The notes under the pieces are model-generated. The model was not told where the DNA came from, did no database searches, and worked only from the letters and a program-made list of their open reading frames with translations. A stretch of DNA of 64,000 bases from Bacillus_AB infantis_C (lineage in GTDB: Bacteria; Bacillota; Bacilli; Bacillales; Cytobacillaceae), in the NCBI RefSeq assembly GCF_050107595.1, contig NZ_JBNILH010000010.1:62001-126000 (forward strand), in the 5' to 3' direction. The translations under genes were made by a program, and so were the position numbers. This document shows, piece by piece, positions 1 through 7,577 of this stretch (the stretch's first letter is position 1; every line of letters begins with the position of its first letter).

Positions 1-1217
1 TGAAATGGACAAAGCATATCTTCCTCAAGTGCTTCTTGTAAACGAATCTCATAAGCAATATTGTAATCAAACAGTTCATAAATATTGAAATCATCCGTAC
101 GTTCCGGCGTAGCTGTCATCCCCATTAGAAATTTCGGCTTAAAATAATCTATCACTTTTAAATAGGATTTGGCACCAGCTTTATGAACCTCATCCACTAA
201 GACATAATCAAACTCTGAAGGATCAAACTCATGTAAAACATTATCCTTGGAAAGTGTCTGGATGGTAGCAAACAGATATCTGGCGTTCTGCTGTTTGGAA
301 TTCCCCGATAAAATACCATAGTCCCTGTCTGCCCCACCTAATATTTTCTGATAATCCGTTTTCGCTTTTTGTAAAATTTGTTCACGATGGACGATAAATA
401 ACATTCTCTTTGGAGCAAAACGTCTAACATCAAAAGCAGAGAGATAAGTCTTCCCCGTTCCCGTTGCGGAGATCACAAGTGCTTTTTCTTTGCCTTGCTC
501 TCTTACCTGTTGGATACTTTGAAGAGCTGCTTCCTGCATCTTGTTCGGCTGTACTTTAAGAGCTTCTTCAAGTGAATTAGTCTGGTATTGACTTGGGAGC
601 TCAATGACTTGGGAACCATAGGAAGGTGGCCCTTGATAGAGCTTTTCGTATTCTTCAACCCATTTAGTTGTTAAAAGTTCAGATTCTTTCCAGACTTCCT
701 CAAATTGTTGAACAAAATGATGAACGATCTCTCCATTTTCATGAGAGTTAAGTTTTACATTCCATTCGTAATTAGCCTTCAATGCCTGAGCTGTAAGGTT
801 AGAGCTACCAACGATTAAAGAATAATGAGTCTCATGCTTAAAGATATATCCCTTCGAATGAAAGCCTTTCAGAGAAGTAACCCTGACTTCCAAGTTGGGA
901 ATCTTCATTAACTCCTTAAAGACCTTAGGCTGGTTAAACTGAAGGAAGGTAGATGTTAATATTCTGCCTTTAATCCCTATTTGATTCAGATCCCAAAGAT
1001 GCGACTTAAGTGTAGCCAAGCCGCTTTCTGTAATAAAAGCAACAGAGAAGAAAAAGTCTTTGCAATGAGTAAGTTCCTCAAGTAGTGATGCTAATACATT
1101 CTCTTTATTTTGAGCATTGTTAATCAATAACTTCGGCTTATATTTCGTCGATTTCCCATGGGTTTGATTTATAAAACCTCTATATATCGAGTCTTGTAAG
1201 TTCTGAACAAAGTCCAT
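1..1217 (-). CDS. PLD-nuclease / DEAD-box helicase, C-terminus cut by window edge
   Basis: Only the first 405 codons are inside the window; the gene runs off the left end. Reading the minus strand from ATG at 1217 gives a phospholipase D-type nuclease half-site (HSKGYIF, H120/K122, then VGSSNLT around 137-142) followed by a superfamily 2 helicase core: Walker A SATGTGKT (about 250-257), DEVH (342-345) and motif III MTATPER (about 367-373). This is the architecture of PLD plus DEAD/DEAH proteins that resemble type III restriction helicases. A GGTGAT Shine-Dalgarno lies about 8 nt before the ATG. It is a paralogue of the protein at 1832-4255. A terminator separates it from the upstream mutT, so it probably has its own promoter. 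A role in nucleic-acid defence or repair is inferred, not shown. Confidence 0.85.
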   Translation of the reverse strand, partial: MDFVQNLQDSIYRGFINQTHGKSTKYKPKLLINNAQNKENVLASLLEELTHCKDFFFSVAFITESGLATLKSHLWDLNQIGIKGRILTSTFLQFNQPKVFKELMKIPNLEVRVTSLKGFHSKGYIFKHETHYSLIVGSSNLTAQALKANYEWNVKLNSHENGEIVHHFVQQFEEVWKESELLTTKWVEEYEKLYQGPPSYGSQVIELPSQYQTNSLEEALKVQPNKMQEAALQSIQQVREQGKEKALVISATGTGKTYLSAFDVRRFAPKRMLFIVHREQILQKAKTDYQKILGGADRDYGILSGNSKQQNARYLFATIQTLSKDNVLHEFDPSEFDYVLVDEVHKAGAKSYLKVIDYFKPKFLMGMTATPERTDDFNIYELFDYNIAYEIRLQEALEEDMLCPF

Positions 1218-1293
1218 TTCATTATCACCATTCAATTTCCATTTTTATATTAAAATTGTAATGGTCTTTTTATCCCCTGTAAACAGTGACCAT

Positions 1294-1326
1294 AAAAAAA
1301 GCCACCCAACCAAAAGTTGGATAGCT
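1294..1326 (-). terminator. Rho-independent terminator after the mutT-like gene
   Basis: On the minus strand an imperfect stem (GCTATCCAAC with GTTGGGTGGC) is followed by a run of seven T. It starts 5 nt after the stop of the Nudix gene, so it should separate that gene from the helicase at 1-1217. Confidence 0.7.
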
Positions 1327-1330
1327 TCTT

Positions 1331-1726
1331 TTATGCGTATACTTTTGCAATTTTTTCAATAGCAGGAATATCAGCTGGTGCCCATTCGAGAGCGGGCAAT
1401 TCTTCAGGAGCCAACCACTTGATCGCAGCATGCTCTGTAAGAACTGGTTCACCTTCAACTAGCTTACAGTAATATGTAGTCAAGTGAACAATTCCAAAAT
1501 CATACTCATAAACGGTGTGTTCAATCTGTTCACCTATTTCAATTGTGCAACGCATCTCTTCTTTGATTTCTCGTTTAAGAGCATCCTCAGGCTTTTCGCC
1601 TTCTTCAATCTTACCACCAGGGAATTCCCATAATAACGGTAGGGACTTCTCGGTTCCTCTTTGAGCACAAAGGATTTTGCCGTCCTTGAAGATTACGGCT
1701 CCTACTACGTGGATATTCTTTTTCAT
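1331..1726 (-). CDS. MutT-like Nudix NTP pyrophosphohydrolase
   Basis: A 131-residue Nudix hydrolase of the MutT/CTP-pyrophosphohydrolase type. Such enzymes cleave (deoxy)nucleoside triphosphates to NMP plus PPi and sanitise the nucleotide pool. The N-terminus reads VVGAVIFKDGKILCAQR. The Nudix box is complete except that the Gly after REIKEEM is Arg; WEFPGGKIEEGEKPED precedes it. AAGGAGAAAC lies just before the ATG. TATAAT at 1753-1758 (minus strand) suggests its own promoter. It sits between two paralogous PLD-helicases and has its own terminator. This context hints at a link to nucleic-acid processing beyond simple 8-oxo-dGTP cleaning. The substrate cannot be told from sequence. Confidence 0.88.
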   Translation of the reverse strand: MKKNIHVVGAVIFKDGKILCAQRGTEKSLPLLWEFPGGKIEEGEKPEDALKREIKEEMRCTIEIGEQIEHTVYEYDFGIVHLTTYYCKLVEGEPVLTEHAAIKWLAPEELPALEWAPADIPAIEKIAKVYA

Positions 1727-1831
1727 TTGTTTCTCCTTATAATTAAGTCACTATTATAAAGATAGCACACCATTAAGCATAACTTCAATTTAGCAGATGG
1801 GATTCAGATACCCTCAAAGCCTTATTATAAA

Positions 1832-4255
1832 TTATTGGACACTCTTCCCATTTCGCTCAAAATGATAATGCAGGCGGTATTCGGTAATCTCCTTTGTCCA
1901 TTCAAAGAGCTTATCCTCATCCTCTTTCTCTATTTGAAACTCTAACTTAAAGATTCCATTATCAAAACTAATTAACCCTTTTGAACTTCCACTCCATTTG
2001 ATCATAGGCATCCGGCTGATCAAACTGCTAACTCCTGTTTGATCATAATCCCATAATTTTTTAGAGGCTTTGTCCGAAAAATCAGTTCGTTTCCTATGTT
2101 CTTTCTCCATTAAATAGCGATGAAAAAATGGTGCTGCCTCTTCTGGAGTAATAGGATCATACCAGTGATTTGGCCCTCTTTCTAACATTGCCAGCAGTAC
2201 AACCATTTTATAGCTTTTTGCCATTCCTGTTCTTTCAACCTCTATAAACCAGTCCTTGTAATGACTATAGACTCTTTTCTCACTTTCATCTAATTCATTT
2301 GCCCATGCCAAGAACCCAGGGTACGATTTGAACTCCTGTTTATACTGAATTGATTCTGCTGCACCTTGTAAATGCAGCTCCAAGTAATTTGGTCTTCTGC
2401 CTAAATCGAGTTTTAATTCCTGGTAATCTTGAAGAAGCTTATCCTTTCTAGGCTGTTTCTTCTTTGACATTTCTTCCAGCAGATCAATAACTTGAACATC
2501 TAGATTTATTTCACATAATTCCGGAAGCATAGGTTCCAGCGTTCTGTTTGAACCTTTTTCTGAGGTATCAAATAAACTCAACTTAATATCTGCATTTCTG
2601 TAATTACCAATCAAATCTATTACAGCACAATGGCTCTTTGAGTCATGTAATCGTAACCCACGGCCTATTTGCTGGGTAAATACAGTTAATGATTCTGTAG
2701 GACGCACAAATAAGAGTGTATCGACAGAGGGAATATCAACTCCTTCATTAAAAAGGTCCACTGTGAAAATAACATCCATTTCTCCATTCGTTAATCCTTG
2801 AATGGCATCCTGCCTGCCCATTTCAACTTGTTTAGAGTGGAGAGCAACTGTTTTAAAACCTTTACTATTGAAATAGTTCGAAAGAAAGTTAGCTTGCCTT
2901 ATAGATGAACAAAACCCAATGGTTCGTGTCTGCTTTTTATCTATCCAGGCTTGTAATATCTTCTCAGCCATTTCATCACGTAATTGAAGCTGCGATAATT
3001 CCTCTTCGTCATATCGGTTCCCAAGCCATGTGATACGGCTATAATCCGTATCATCATACACACCAAAATATTTAAACGGAGCCAGCCATTTACGTTGAAT
3101 GGCATCTAGAAAATCGATCCTAAAAGCTACATTTCCATCACAAATCGCATAAACATCTTTGTTGTCATTTCGATCCGGAGTTGCAGTTATCCCTAACAGA
3201 AATGTTGGTCTGAAGTAATTAAGGACCCTTTGATACGAGTCTGCTGCTGCATGATGAAATTCATCTACGATAATAAGGTCAAATTCATCAGGCTGAAAGG
3301 CCATTAAGTGTTGCTGCATACTAAGCGTATAAATGGAAGCAAAAATAGTATCGGCATTTCCTTCCTTTTGTTTTCCGTTATAAATGCCGCTTGTTCGTTC
3401 AGGCATTATTTGATGGAACGAGTTTTTTGCCTGATGAAGTATTTCTTCCAAATGAGCAACAAATAGGACCCTTTTAAATCTCTGTGCAAAGAAGCCAGCT
3501 AAATAGGTCTTGCCCAGTCCTGTTGCTAGGACAACCAGCGCCTTTTTATAATCTTCCTCCAACGTTTTGTTTAGCTCTTCCAATGCATCCAGCTGAGCAA
3601 ATCGAGGCTTGATCTCTCCATAAGCTTCCTGCTCCTCTCGAACTACCACGATCGGCTGTAATTCTATCTCTTTTTCAGAAGGAAGCATTAAGTCTTTTTC
3701 TTCCATCTCAGACCACTTGGATGACAAGTTAGGGTGCTTTTGATGATAGGCTTCATAATTTAACCGATAATTTCCCAGTGTTTCTTTATTTAATGGTACA
3801 GTTTGATCAGCATAAAAATGATGCAAAAACTGTTCAAGTGCCTGATTATAATTGTCTGTTTCATTGCTGACGGACAGATTCCACTCAACACCATTACTTA
3901 AAGCAGATCTTGAAAGGTTAGAAGAACCCACTATAAAACAATCATGTGATTCATCTTGAAATAAATATGCCTTAGGATGAAAGGAAGTTCCATTGCTCCT
4001 CCAAATCCGGATTTCAATATTATTATGGATGTCTAATAAAGCAGCAAGTGCTTCTGGCTGTGTAATATATAAATAATCTCCTGTGCAGATTTTTATATCG
4101 GCACCACGCTCAGCAGCTTCTTTCAAGTGTTTTGAAATATAGCTAACCCCTGACTTCATTGAGAAAGATGTCAGAATACAAATAGAAGAAGCAGACTCAA
4201 TCTGCTTCAACAAATGTGTTCCTAACTGATTGGTAATTAACTGAATGTTACTCAT
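1832..4255 (-). CDS. PLD-nuclease / DEAD-box helicase (restriction-like)
   Basis: An 807-residue protein. An N-terminal PLD nuclease domain has HPKAYLF (H93, K95) and VGSSNLS (about 109-114). A superfamily 2 helicase follows with Walker A LATGLGKT (243-250), DEFH (331-334), ITATPDR, and motif VI QQIGRGLR near 535. The C-terminal 250 residues are of unknown type. The reading frame extends 12 nt upstream to a TTG at 4267, but only the ATG at 4255 has a well-placed GAGG, so 4255 is preferred. The ATG overlaps the stop of the upstream pyrophosphohydrolase (ATGAGTAA), which indicates translational coupling. It probably acts on nucleic acid, ATP-driven. It is a paralogue of the gene at 1-1217. Confidence 0.87.
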   Translation of the reverse strand: MSNIQLITNQLGTHLLKQIESASSICILTSFSMKSGVSYISKHLKEAAERGADIKICTGDYLYITQPEALAALLDIHNNIEIRIWRSNGTSFHPKAYLFQDESHDCFIVGSSNLSRSALSNGVEWNLSVSNETDNYNQALEQFLHHFYADQTVPLNKETLGNYRLNYEAYHQKHPNLSSKWSEMEEKDLMLPSEKEIELQPIVVVREEQEAYGEIKPRFAQLDALEELNKTLEEDYKKALVVLATGLGKTYLAGFFAQRFKRVLFVAHLEEILHQAKNSFHQIMPERTSGIYNGKQKEGNADTIFASIYTLSMQQHLMAFQPDEFDLIIVDEFHHAAADSYQRVLNYFRPTFLLGITATPDRNDNKDVYAICDGNVAFRIDFLDAIQRKWLAPFKYFGVYDDTDYSRITWLGNRYDEEELSQLQLRDEMAEKILQAWIDKKQTRTIGFCSSIRQANFLSNYFNSKGFKTVALHSKQVEMGRQDAIQGLTNGEMDVIFTVDLFNEGVDIPSVDTLLFVRPTESLTVFTQQIGRGLRLHDSKSHCAVIDLIGNYRNADIKLSLFDTSEKGSNRTLEPMLPELCEINLDVQVIDLLEEMSKKKQPRKDKLLQDYQELKLDLGRRPNYLELHLQGAAESIQYKQEFKSYPGFLAWANELDESEKRVYSHYKDWFIEVERTGMAKSYKMVVLLAMLERGPNHWYDPITPEEAAPFFHRYLMEKEHRKRTDFSDKASKKLWDYDQTGVSSLISRMPMIKWSGSSKGLISFDNGIFKLEFQIEKEDEDKLFEWTKEITEYRLHYHFERNGKSVQ

Positions 4256-4574
4256 CTTCAACCTCAATTAAAAAAATCTTCTCTTTGAAGCCTCCGCGTT
4301 TTTCAGCTTTTCGTTTACGAACTTCTTCTAGCTCTTCAATTGATGAGCCATGGTACTCCGCTAGGGCATGTATGATTTCTAGCACATCTGCCAGTTCTTC
4401 AATTGCCTCCTCATTGTTATTAGCTTCCACATACTCTTGCAGCTCTTCGAAGCTTTTTTTCTTTAACTCTTTTATGTATTCTTTATTTTCAAGGATTCTC
4501 GTTGAGAATTCTTTACCTGTATTTTCGATAATTTCTGGAATGCGATCACGGATTAGTTTATTATAAGTTGGCAT
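4248..4574 (-). CDS. PRA-PH/MazG-superfamily nucleotide pyrophosphohydrolase-like protein
   Basis: 108 residues of the all-alpha NTP pyrophosphatase superfamily, annotated elsewhere as phosphoribosyl-ATP pyrophosphohydrolase-like. It begins with the characteristic YNKLIRDRIPEII. Two acidic metal-binding helices follow: KKKSFEELQEYVEA and EEAIEELADVLEIIHAL (an ExxE...ExxD pattern). No histidine-pathway genes are near, so a stand-alone nucleotide-cleaning role is more likely than HisE. GAGGAAATTAC precedes the ATG. Its stop overlaps the start of the PLD-helicase, so the two products are made together. It would be the first gene of a minus-strand operon. Confidence 0.85.
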   Translation of the reverse strand: MPTYNKLIRDRIPEIIENTGKEFSTRILENKEYIKELKKKSFEELQEYVEANNNEEAIEELADVLEIIHALAEYHGSSIEELEEVRKRKAEKRGGFKEKIFLIEVEDE

Positions 4575-4943
4575 TGTAATTTCCTCCTACAGTCAACAAA
4601 TAATGTTAATTATATCAGATAAAAGTTAAAAATAAATGATTAGGTCGCGGAACAAGCCAAGGGGACAGGTCCCTTGGCTCTTTTTCATATAAGAAGGTGC
4701 CTGCCCCAACACTCAAGCTTTAGCTGGTGTTGGGGCAGGCACCATTTTATGTGCTGGAAAGTATTTAAAGCATTGGGCAGAATGGTTCAATAATCCTCAC
4801 AAAGTTTCTTGCATAACAAAATCGGAAATATATACCACTCAAAAAGTAATGGAACTTAGTGGTAATATGAATAGGTTAACAATATTAATCTATGTTAACA
4901 TCCAAAAAATTTTAAGAATTAACTTTCATAGAGGAGTAATCAG
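4575..4943. other. Divergent intergenic region with two hairpins
   Basis: No gene seen. It lies between the minus-strand pyrophosphohydrolase operon and the plus-strand nuclease, so promoters for both should be here. At 4655-4679 AGCCAAGGG and CCCTTGGCT form a perfect stem followed by CTTTTTC (terminator-like); the hairpin repeat at 4696-4743 comes next. The last 150 bases are AT-rich. Confidence 0.6.
4696..4743 (+). repeat. Dispersed hairpin repeat, copy 1 (variant arms)
   Basis: GGTGCCTGCCCCAACA and TGTTGGGGCAGGCACC form a perfect stem around an asymmetric AT-rich loop. It belongs to the same family as seven other copies up to 28.6 kb, but the arms carry paired substitutions (GACCCCAC to GCCCCAAC) that preserve the stem. 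Confidence 0.85.
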
Positions 4944-5864
4944 ATGAAAAAGAAACTGAACTATCTAATTTCACTTTTAACGATCATCTTCATTGCCGGC
5001 TGTACCACCGCAGAAGATGCACCCAATACAACTGCAGATAAAGTTCCACAAGAAGAAACTACCGTTACTGTTAAACCAGAAGCAGAGAAAACGGCAAGTG
5101 TTCCAGCTGGCAAGGAAACATCCACCCAATCTAATAATGAACTGTTCTCAGGATACAAACTTATAGAGGTTGATGGCGGTGATGTATCTGGTTATCGCGA
5201 ATCCAAAGTCGTTGTTGACATTGGTTATGGAGACCGGGAATATTGGGCATTTACGAATGAGTACGGGCAACTAGTTCGTGTTATTGCTGACGAAATCATT
5301 CTGCAAGATGACAGTACCGAACCTGTATTATCGTCTGGAAGGTACTATTCTGATGAGGCAAAGGTTCCTGGTGTCGAGAGTGACGTTTTGGATGAAGGAC
5401 ATATCATTGCTGATTCTCTTGGCGGAGTATCTAATGCTTATAATATTACTCCACAAGATAGTACGCTCAACCGACATGGCGATCAAGCTTACATGGAAGA
5501 TGCAATTCGTAAGGCAGGTGGAGCTGCTAACTTTGAAGCCATTATCACATATCCGAATACGGAAACGCAGATTCCTTCAAGTTATCAGTATACCTATACT
5601 TTAATGGGTAATGAGATCGTTGATACATTTGACAATGTGAACCCTGATGAAGTAAACGAATCACTCGGTTTAACGAGCGATGAGCCAACTGAAACGACTA
5701 GTTCAAACTCAAGTGGTGATATTGCTAGTGTTGATACAAACGGTAATGGACAGGTGACCATTACAGAAGCAAAAGCAGCAGGTTTTAGTATGCCCATAAC
5801 GAGTGATCATTGGTTATATCCATATATGGACGACCGTGATGGCGACGGTATGGTAGGTGAGTGA
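4944..5864 (+). CDS. Secreted lipoprotein DNA/RNA non-specific endonuclease
   Basis: 306 residues. The N-terminal signal peptide ends in a lipobox (IFIAGC, Cys about 20), so the mature protein should be lipid-anchored outside the membrane, followed by a Thr/Glu-rich linker to about residue 70. Residues 75-225 match the DNA/RNA non-specific endonuclease fold seen in secreted Bacillus nucleases: DEGHIIADSLGG carries the catalytic His and QDSTLNRHGDQAYMED the downstream Asn. The C-terminus has two Asp-rich Ca-binding loops (DTNGNGQVT and DDRDGDGMVGE), similar to EF-hand/Excalibur motifs. GAGGAG lies 8 nt before the ATG. Likely roles are nutrient DNA breakdown or interference with incoming DNA. 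Confidence 0.85.
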   Translation: MKKKLNYLISLLTIIFIAGCTTAEDAPNTTADKVPQEETTVTVKPEAEKTASVPAGKETSTQSNNELFSGYKLIEVDGGDVSGYRESKVVVDIGYGDREYWAFTNEYGQLVRVIADEIILQDDSTEPVLSSGRYYSDEAKVPGVESDVLDEGHIIADSLGGVSNAYNITPQDSTLNRHGDQAYMEDAIRKAGGAANFEAIITYPNTETQIPSSYQYTYTLMGNEIVDTFDNVNPDEVNESLGLTSDEPTETTSSNSSGDIASVDTNGNGQVTITEAKAAGFSMPITSDHWLYPYMDDRDGDGMVGE

Positions 5865-5922
5865 TTCCCTGGAACTTTAAGGCGGAATAAATGCAAGAAA
5901 GAAAATATAAAAATTCTTCACT

Positions 5923-5963
5923 AAAGGGTGCGTTTCTTCAATAAGAAGATCGCACCCTTTTTA
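5923..5963 (+). terminator. Terminator of the nuclease gene
   Basis: AAAGGGTGCG and CGCACCCTTT form a perfect 10-bp stem; the second arm runs into TTTTTAT. It lies 60 nt after the nuclease stop codon. Confidence 0.85.
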
Positions 5964-6154
5964 TAGAGGGCAATAATGAAGCTTAAACTATTTGCCTAAA
6001 CTCCATCCTGGTAAAAGACCGACCTCTACTCTTATGTCTTATAACCAAAAGTGATTTAAAACTGGCATCCCATTCCTTCATAAACATGAGGTTACGCCTT
6101 CGATATCCGGTTAAAGACAGACCTTCCCGTGCTAAAACCTCCGCTTTATTAAAT

Positions 6155-6181
6155 TTCACATTTTATGTGAACTATCGTTCA
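6155..6181. promoter_or_regulatory. Two overlapping palindromes upstream of the XRE gene, one LexA-like
   Basis: TTCACAT-TTT-ATGTGAA (6155-6171) is a perfect 7-bp inverted repeat. It overlaps TGAAC-TATC-GTTCA (6168-6181), which contains GAAC-N4-GTTC, the core of the Bacillus LexA/DinR box. They lie 54 nt before the TTG start of the XRE regulator. The first fits an autoregulatory XRE operator, the second SOS control. Confidence 0.55.
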
Positions 6182-6234
6182 TAGTGTTTCTCCCTGTGCA
6201 GTTATGTAATTACTGTAAAAAGGAGAAATTTCCT

Positions 6235-6480
6235 TTGGACAAAGAGCAGATCCTTTACATCGGGAGCACAATCAAACAACTAAGAGCCGAGCAGAAACTC
6301 AGCCAGGAGGACCTCGCAGGATTAACCGGCTATTCACGCGAGTACATAAGCAAAGTGGAACAAAACCATATTGACCCCAGCCTCGGCGCTGGTACAGCAT
6401 CAATTGCCAAGGCATTGGGATTGAAGACTTGGGAGTTAGTAAAGATAGCTGAGGAAAATACTCAGCTGGAAGAGAAATAA
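6235..6480 (+). CDS. Small XRE-family HTH regulator
   Basis: 81 residues, essentially one Cro/CI-type helix-turn-helix: IGSTIKQLRAEQKLSQEDLA, then TGYSREYISKVEQNHIDPS and the final helices (SIAKALGLKTWELVKIA). The TTG at 6235 is chosen because AAGGAG lies 9 nt upstream. The frame is open back to an ATG at 6184, but that ATG has no Shine-Dalgarno and the added residues are not HTH-like. The palindromes at 6155-6181 are its likely operators. It is followed 3 nt later by a small unknown gene, probably co-transcribed. Confidence 0.85.
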   Translation: MDKEQILYIGSTIKQLRAEQKLSQEDLAGLTGYSREYISKVEQNHIDPSLGAGTASIAKALGLKTWELVKIAEENTQLEEK

Positions 6481-6483
6481 GGG

Positions 6484-6822
6484 ATGCGGCAAAGTGGAGT
6501 GATCGAGGAGTTAATCTTGAAAGGGGACAAATCATTGATAACTGAATATCGAAATTCTCGAGTTATAAGAATAATGAACGAACACGGGGATGAGGTAGAA
6601 GTTGAGCTTCTGCATTTCCCTTCTTATTACAAAGTAACAGCAACCATTTGCCAGGATTCTTCGCCTTACAAGGACTGTATAGGGATTGGAGTGGACGATG
6701 ACAATGAGAGCAGTGCTTTGAGGAAGGCTCTTCGGGAGTTGTACCTGGATGCTTATGGAAGACCCTCTTCACTATTGTTCTCCAGACGGGTTTTGAACAA
6801 GCTCCTTTTGATGAAATCATAA
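6484..6822 (+). CDS. Hypothetical protein downstream of XRE regulator
   Basis: 112 residues, not recognised. Predicted beta-rich N-terminal half (RVIRIMNEHGDEVEVELLHF) and a helical C-terminus (SSALRKALRELYLDAYG), with no signal peptide or membrane segment. The ATG at 6484 lies 3 nt after the XRE stop. An in-frame TTG at 6517 with GAGGAG six bases upstream is an equally good start and would give 101 residues. Tight spacing suggests an operon with the regulator, so it may be the regulated or partner gene of a small SOS-responsive module. Confidence 0.65.
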   Translation: MRQSGVIEELILKGDKSLITEYRNSRVIRIMNEHGDEVEVELLHFPSYYKVTATICQDSSPYKDCIGIGVDDDNESSALRKALRELYLDAYGRPSSLLFSRRVLNKLLLMKS

Positions 6823-6838
6823 AAATCAAGCTATAGAG

Positions 6839-6885
6839 AAAAGCAGTTAATACTCTCTAAACTAACTGCTTCTGTCCCCTCTTCT
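6839..6885 (+). terminator. Probable terminator after the XRE operon
   Basis: AAGCAGTTA (6841) and TAACTGCTT (6863) form a perfect 9-bp stem. The following tract CTGTCCCCTCTTCTCC is pyrimidine-rich but a poor T-run. Confidence 0.45.
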
Positions 6886-7016
6886 CCTCTAGGGAATGCA
6901 ATTTATTGTCGTTTACCGGCCCACTCATTCAAACACTCTAATACCTCACCGAATGTAATGTAAGAAACCTCCATTTTCAGGATTTTATTATCTCATAACA
7001 GTAGTATGCAGTAGAA

Positions 7017-7053
7017 GGTGCCTGATCCCACACGCTAATGTGGGTCAGGCACC
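7017..7053 (+). repeat. Dispersed hairpin repeat, copy 2 (short loop)
   Basis: GGTGCCTGA-CCCACA arms around a reduced GCTAATG core, followed by TTTTTTATT. Same family as copy 1; it could also stop transcription. Confidence 0.85.
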
Positions 7054-7062
7054 TTTTTTATT

Positions 7063-7136
7063 AAAAGCGGCTTATGAAAAGAATGCGCTCCAACAATTAC
7101 TTAATGAATTTTTGTTATATGTAATATGCCGCTTTT
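7063..7136. other. Long-range inverted repeat
   Basis: AAAAGCGGC (7063) is repeated inverted as GCCGCTTTT (7128) with about 55 AT-rich bases between. Significance unknown; possibly a small decayed element or the end of a structured transcript. Confidence 0.35.
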
Positions 7137-7149
7137 CTTGATAGACATA

Positions 7150-7214
7150 TTGACAGGTATTTATTTTTATCATAAATTATACATATAATCTCTATGCATA
7201 GATTTACTATGCAT
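7150..7214 (+). promoter_or_regulatory. Promoter and 21-bp PadR operator candidate
   Basis: TTGACA (7150-7155) and TAAATT (7173-7178) with 17-nt spacing form a plausible sigma-A promoter; TATAAT also occurs at 7184. ATGCATAG-ATTTA-CTATGCAT (7194-7214) is a perfect 8-5-8 palindrome between the promoter and the Shine-Dalgarno of the PadR gene. Binding by PadR would block transcription, giving autoregulation. Confidence 0.6.
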
Positions 7215-7232
7215 TTGAAGGGTGGACTGTTT

Positions 7233-7577
7233 ATGAAGATAAGCAAAGAATTGCTAAAGGGTAGTACCACTACTCTTATTTTGAGTTTGCTTCATTCTAA
7301 ACCAATGTACGGCTATGAAATTATCAAAGAACTGGAATCGAAGTCTAATGGAATTTTTAGTTTTAAGGAAGGCACGATCTATCCCATCCTTCACAGCCTT
7401 GAGGAAAAAGAATTAATTGTATCTTACTGGGGCGAAGGGACCGGAAAGAGAAAGAGGAAATATTACAAGATTAATGACCAGGGCAAAGAATTTATTCAAG
7501 AAAAAAAAGAAGAATGGTCCGTTTTCAAGAATGCTGTTGATGAAGTTTTAAGTGGGGAGAAAATCGTATGGGAATAG
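7233..7577 (+). CDS. PadR-family transcriptional regulator
   Basis: 114 residues with the PadR winged-helix signature: LLKGSTTTLILSLLHSKPMYGYEI, the wing region KEGTIYPILHSLEEKELI, then KYYKINDQGKEFI. The ATG at 7233 is preceded by AAGGGTGG. An upstream in-frame ATG at 7194 falls inside the operator palindrome and is unlikely to be used. Its 3' end overlaps the next gene by 10 nt. PadR regulators often sit in front of a HAAS-domain membrane protein that they control, which is the case here. Confidence 0.9.
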   Translation: MKISKELLKGSTTTLILSLLHSKPMYGYEIIKELESKSNGIFSFKEGTIYPILHSLEEKELIVSYWGEGTGKRKRKYYKINDQGKEFIQEKKEEWSVFKNAVDEVLSGEKIVWE

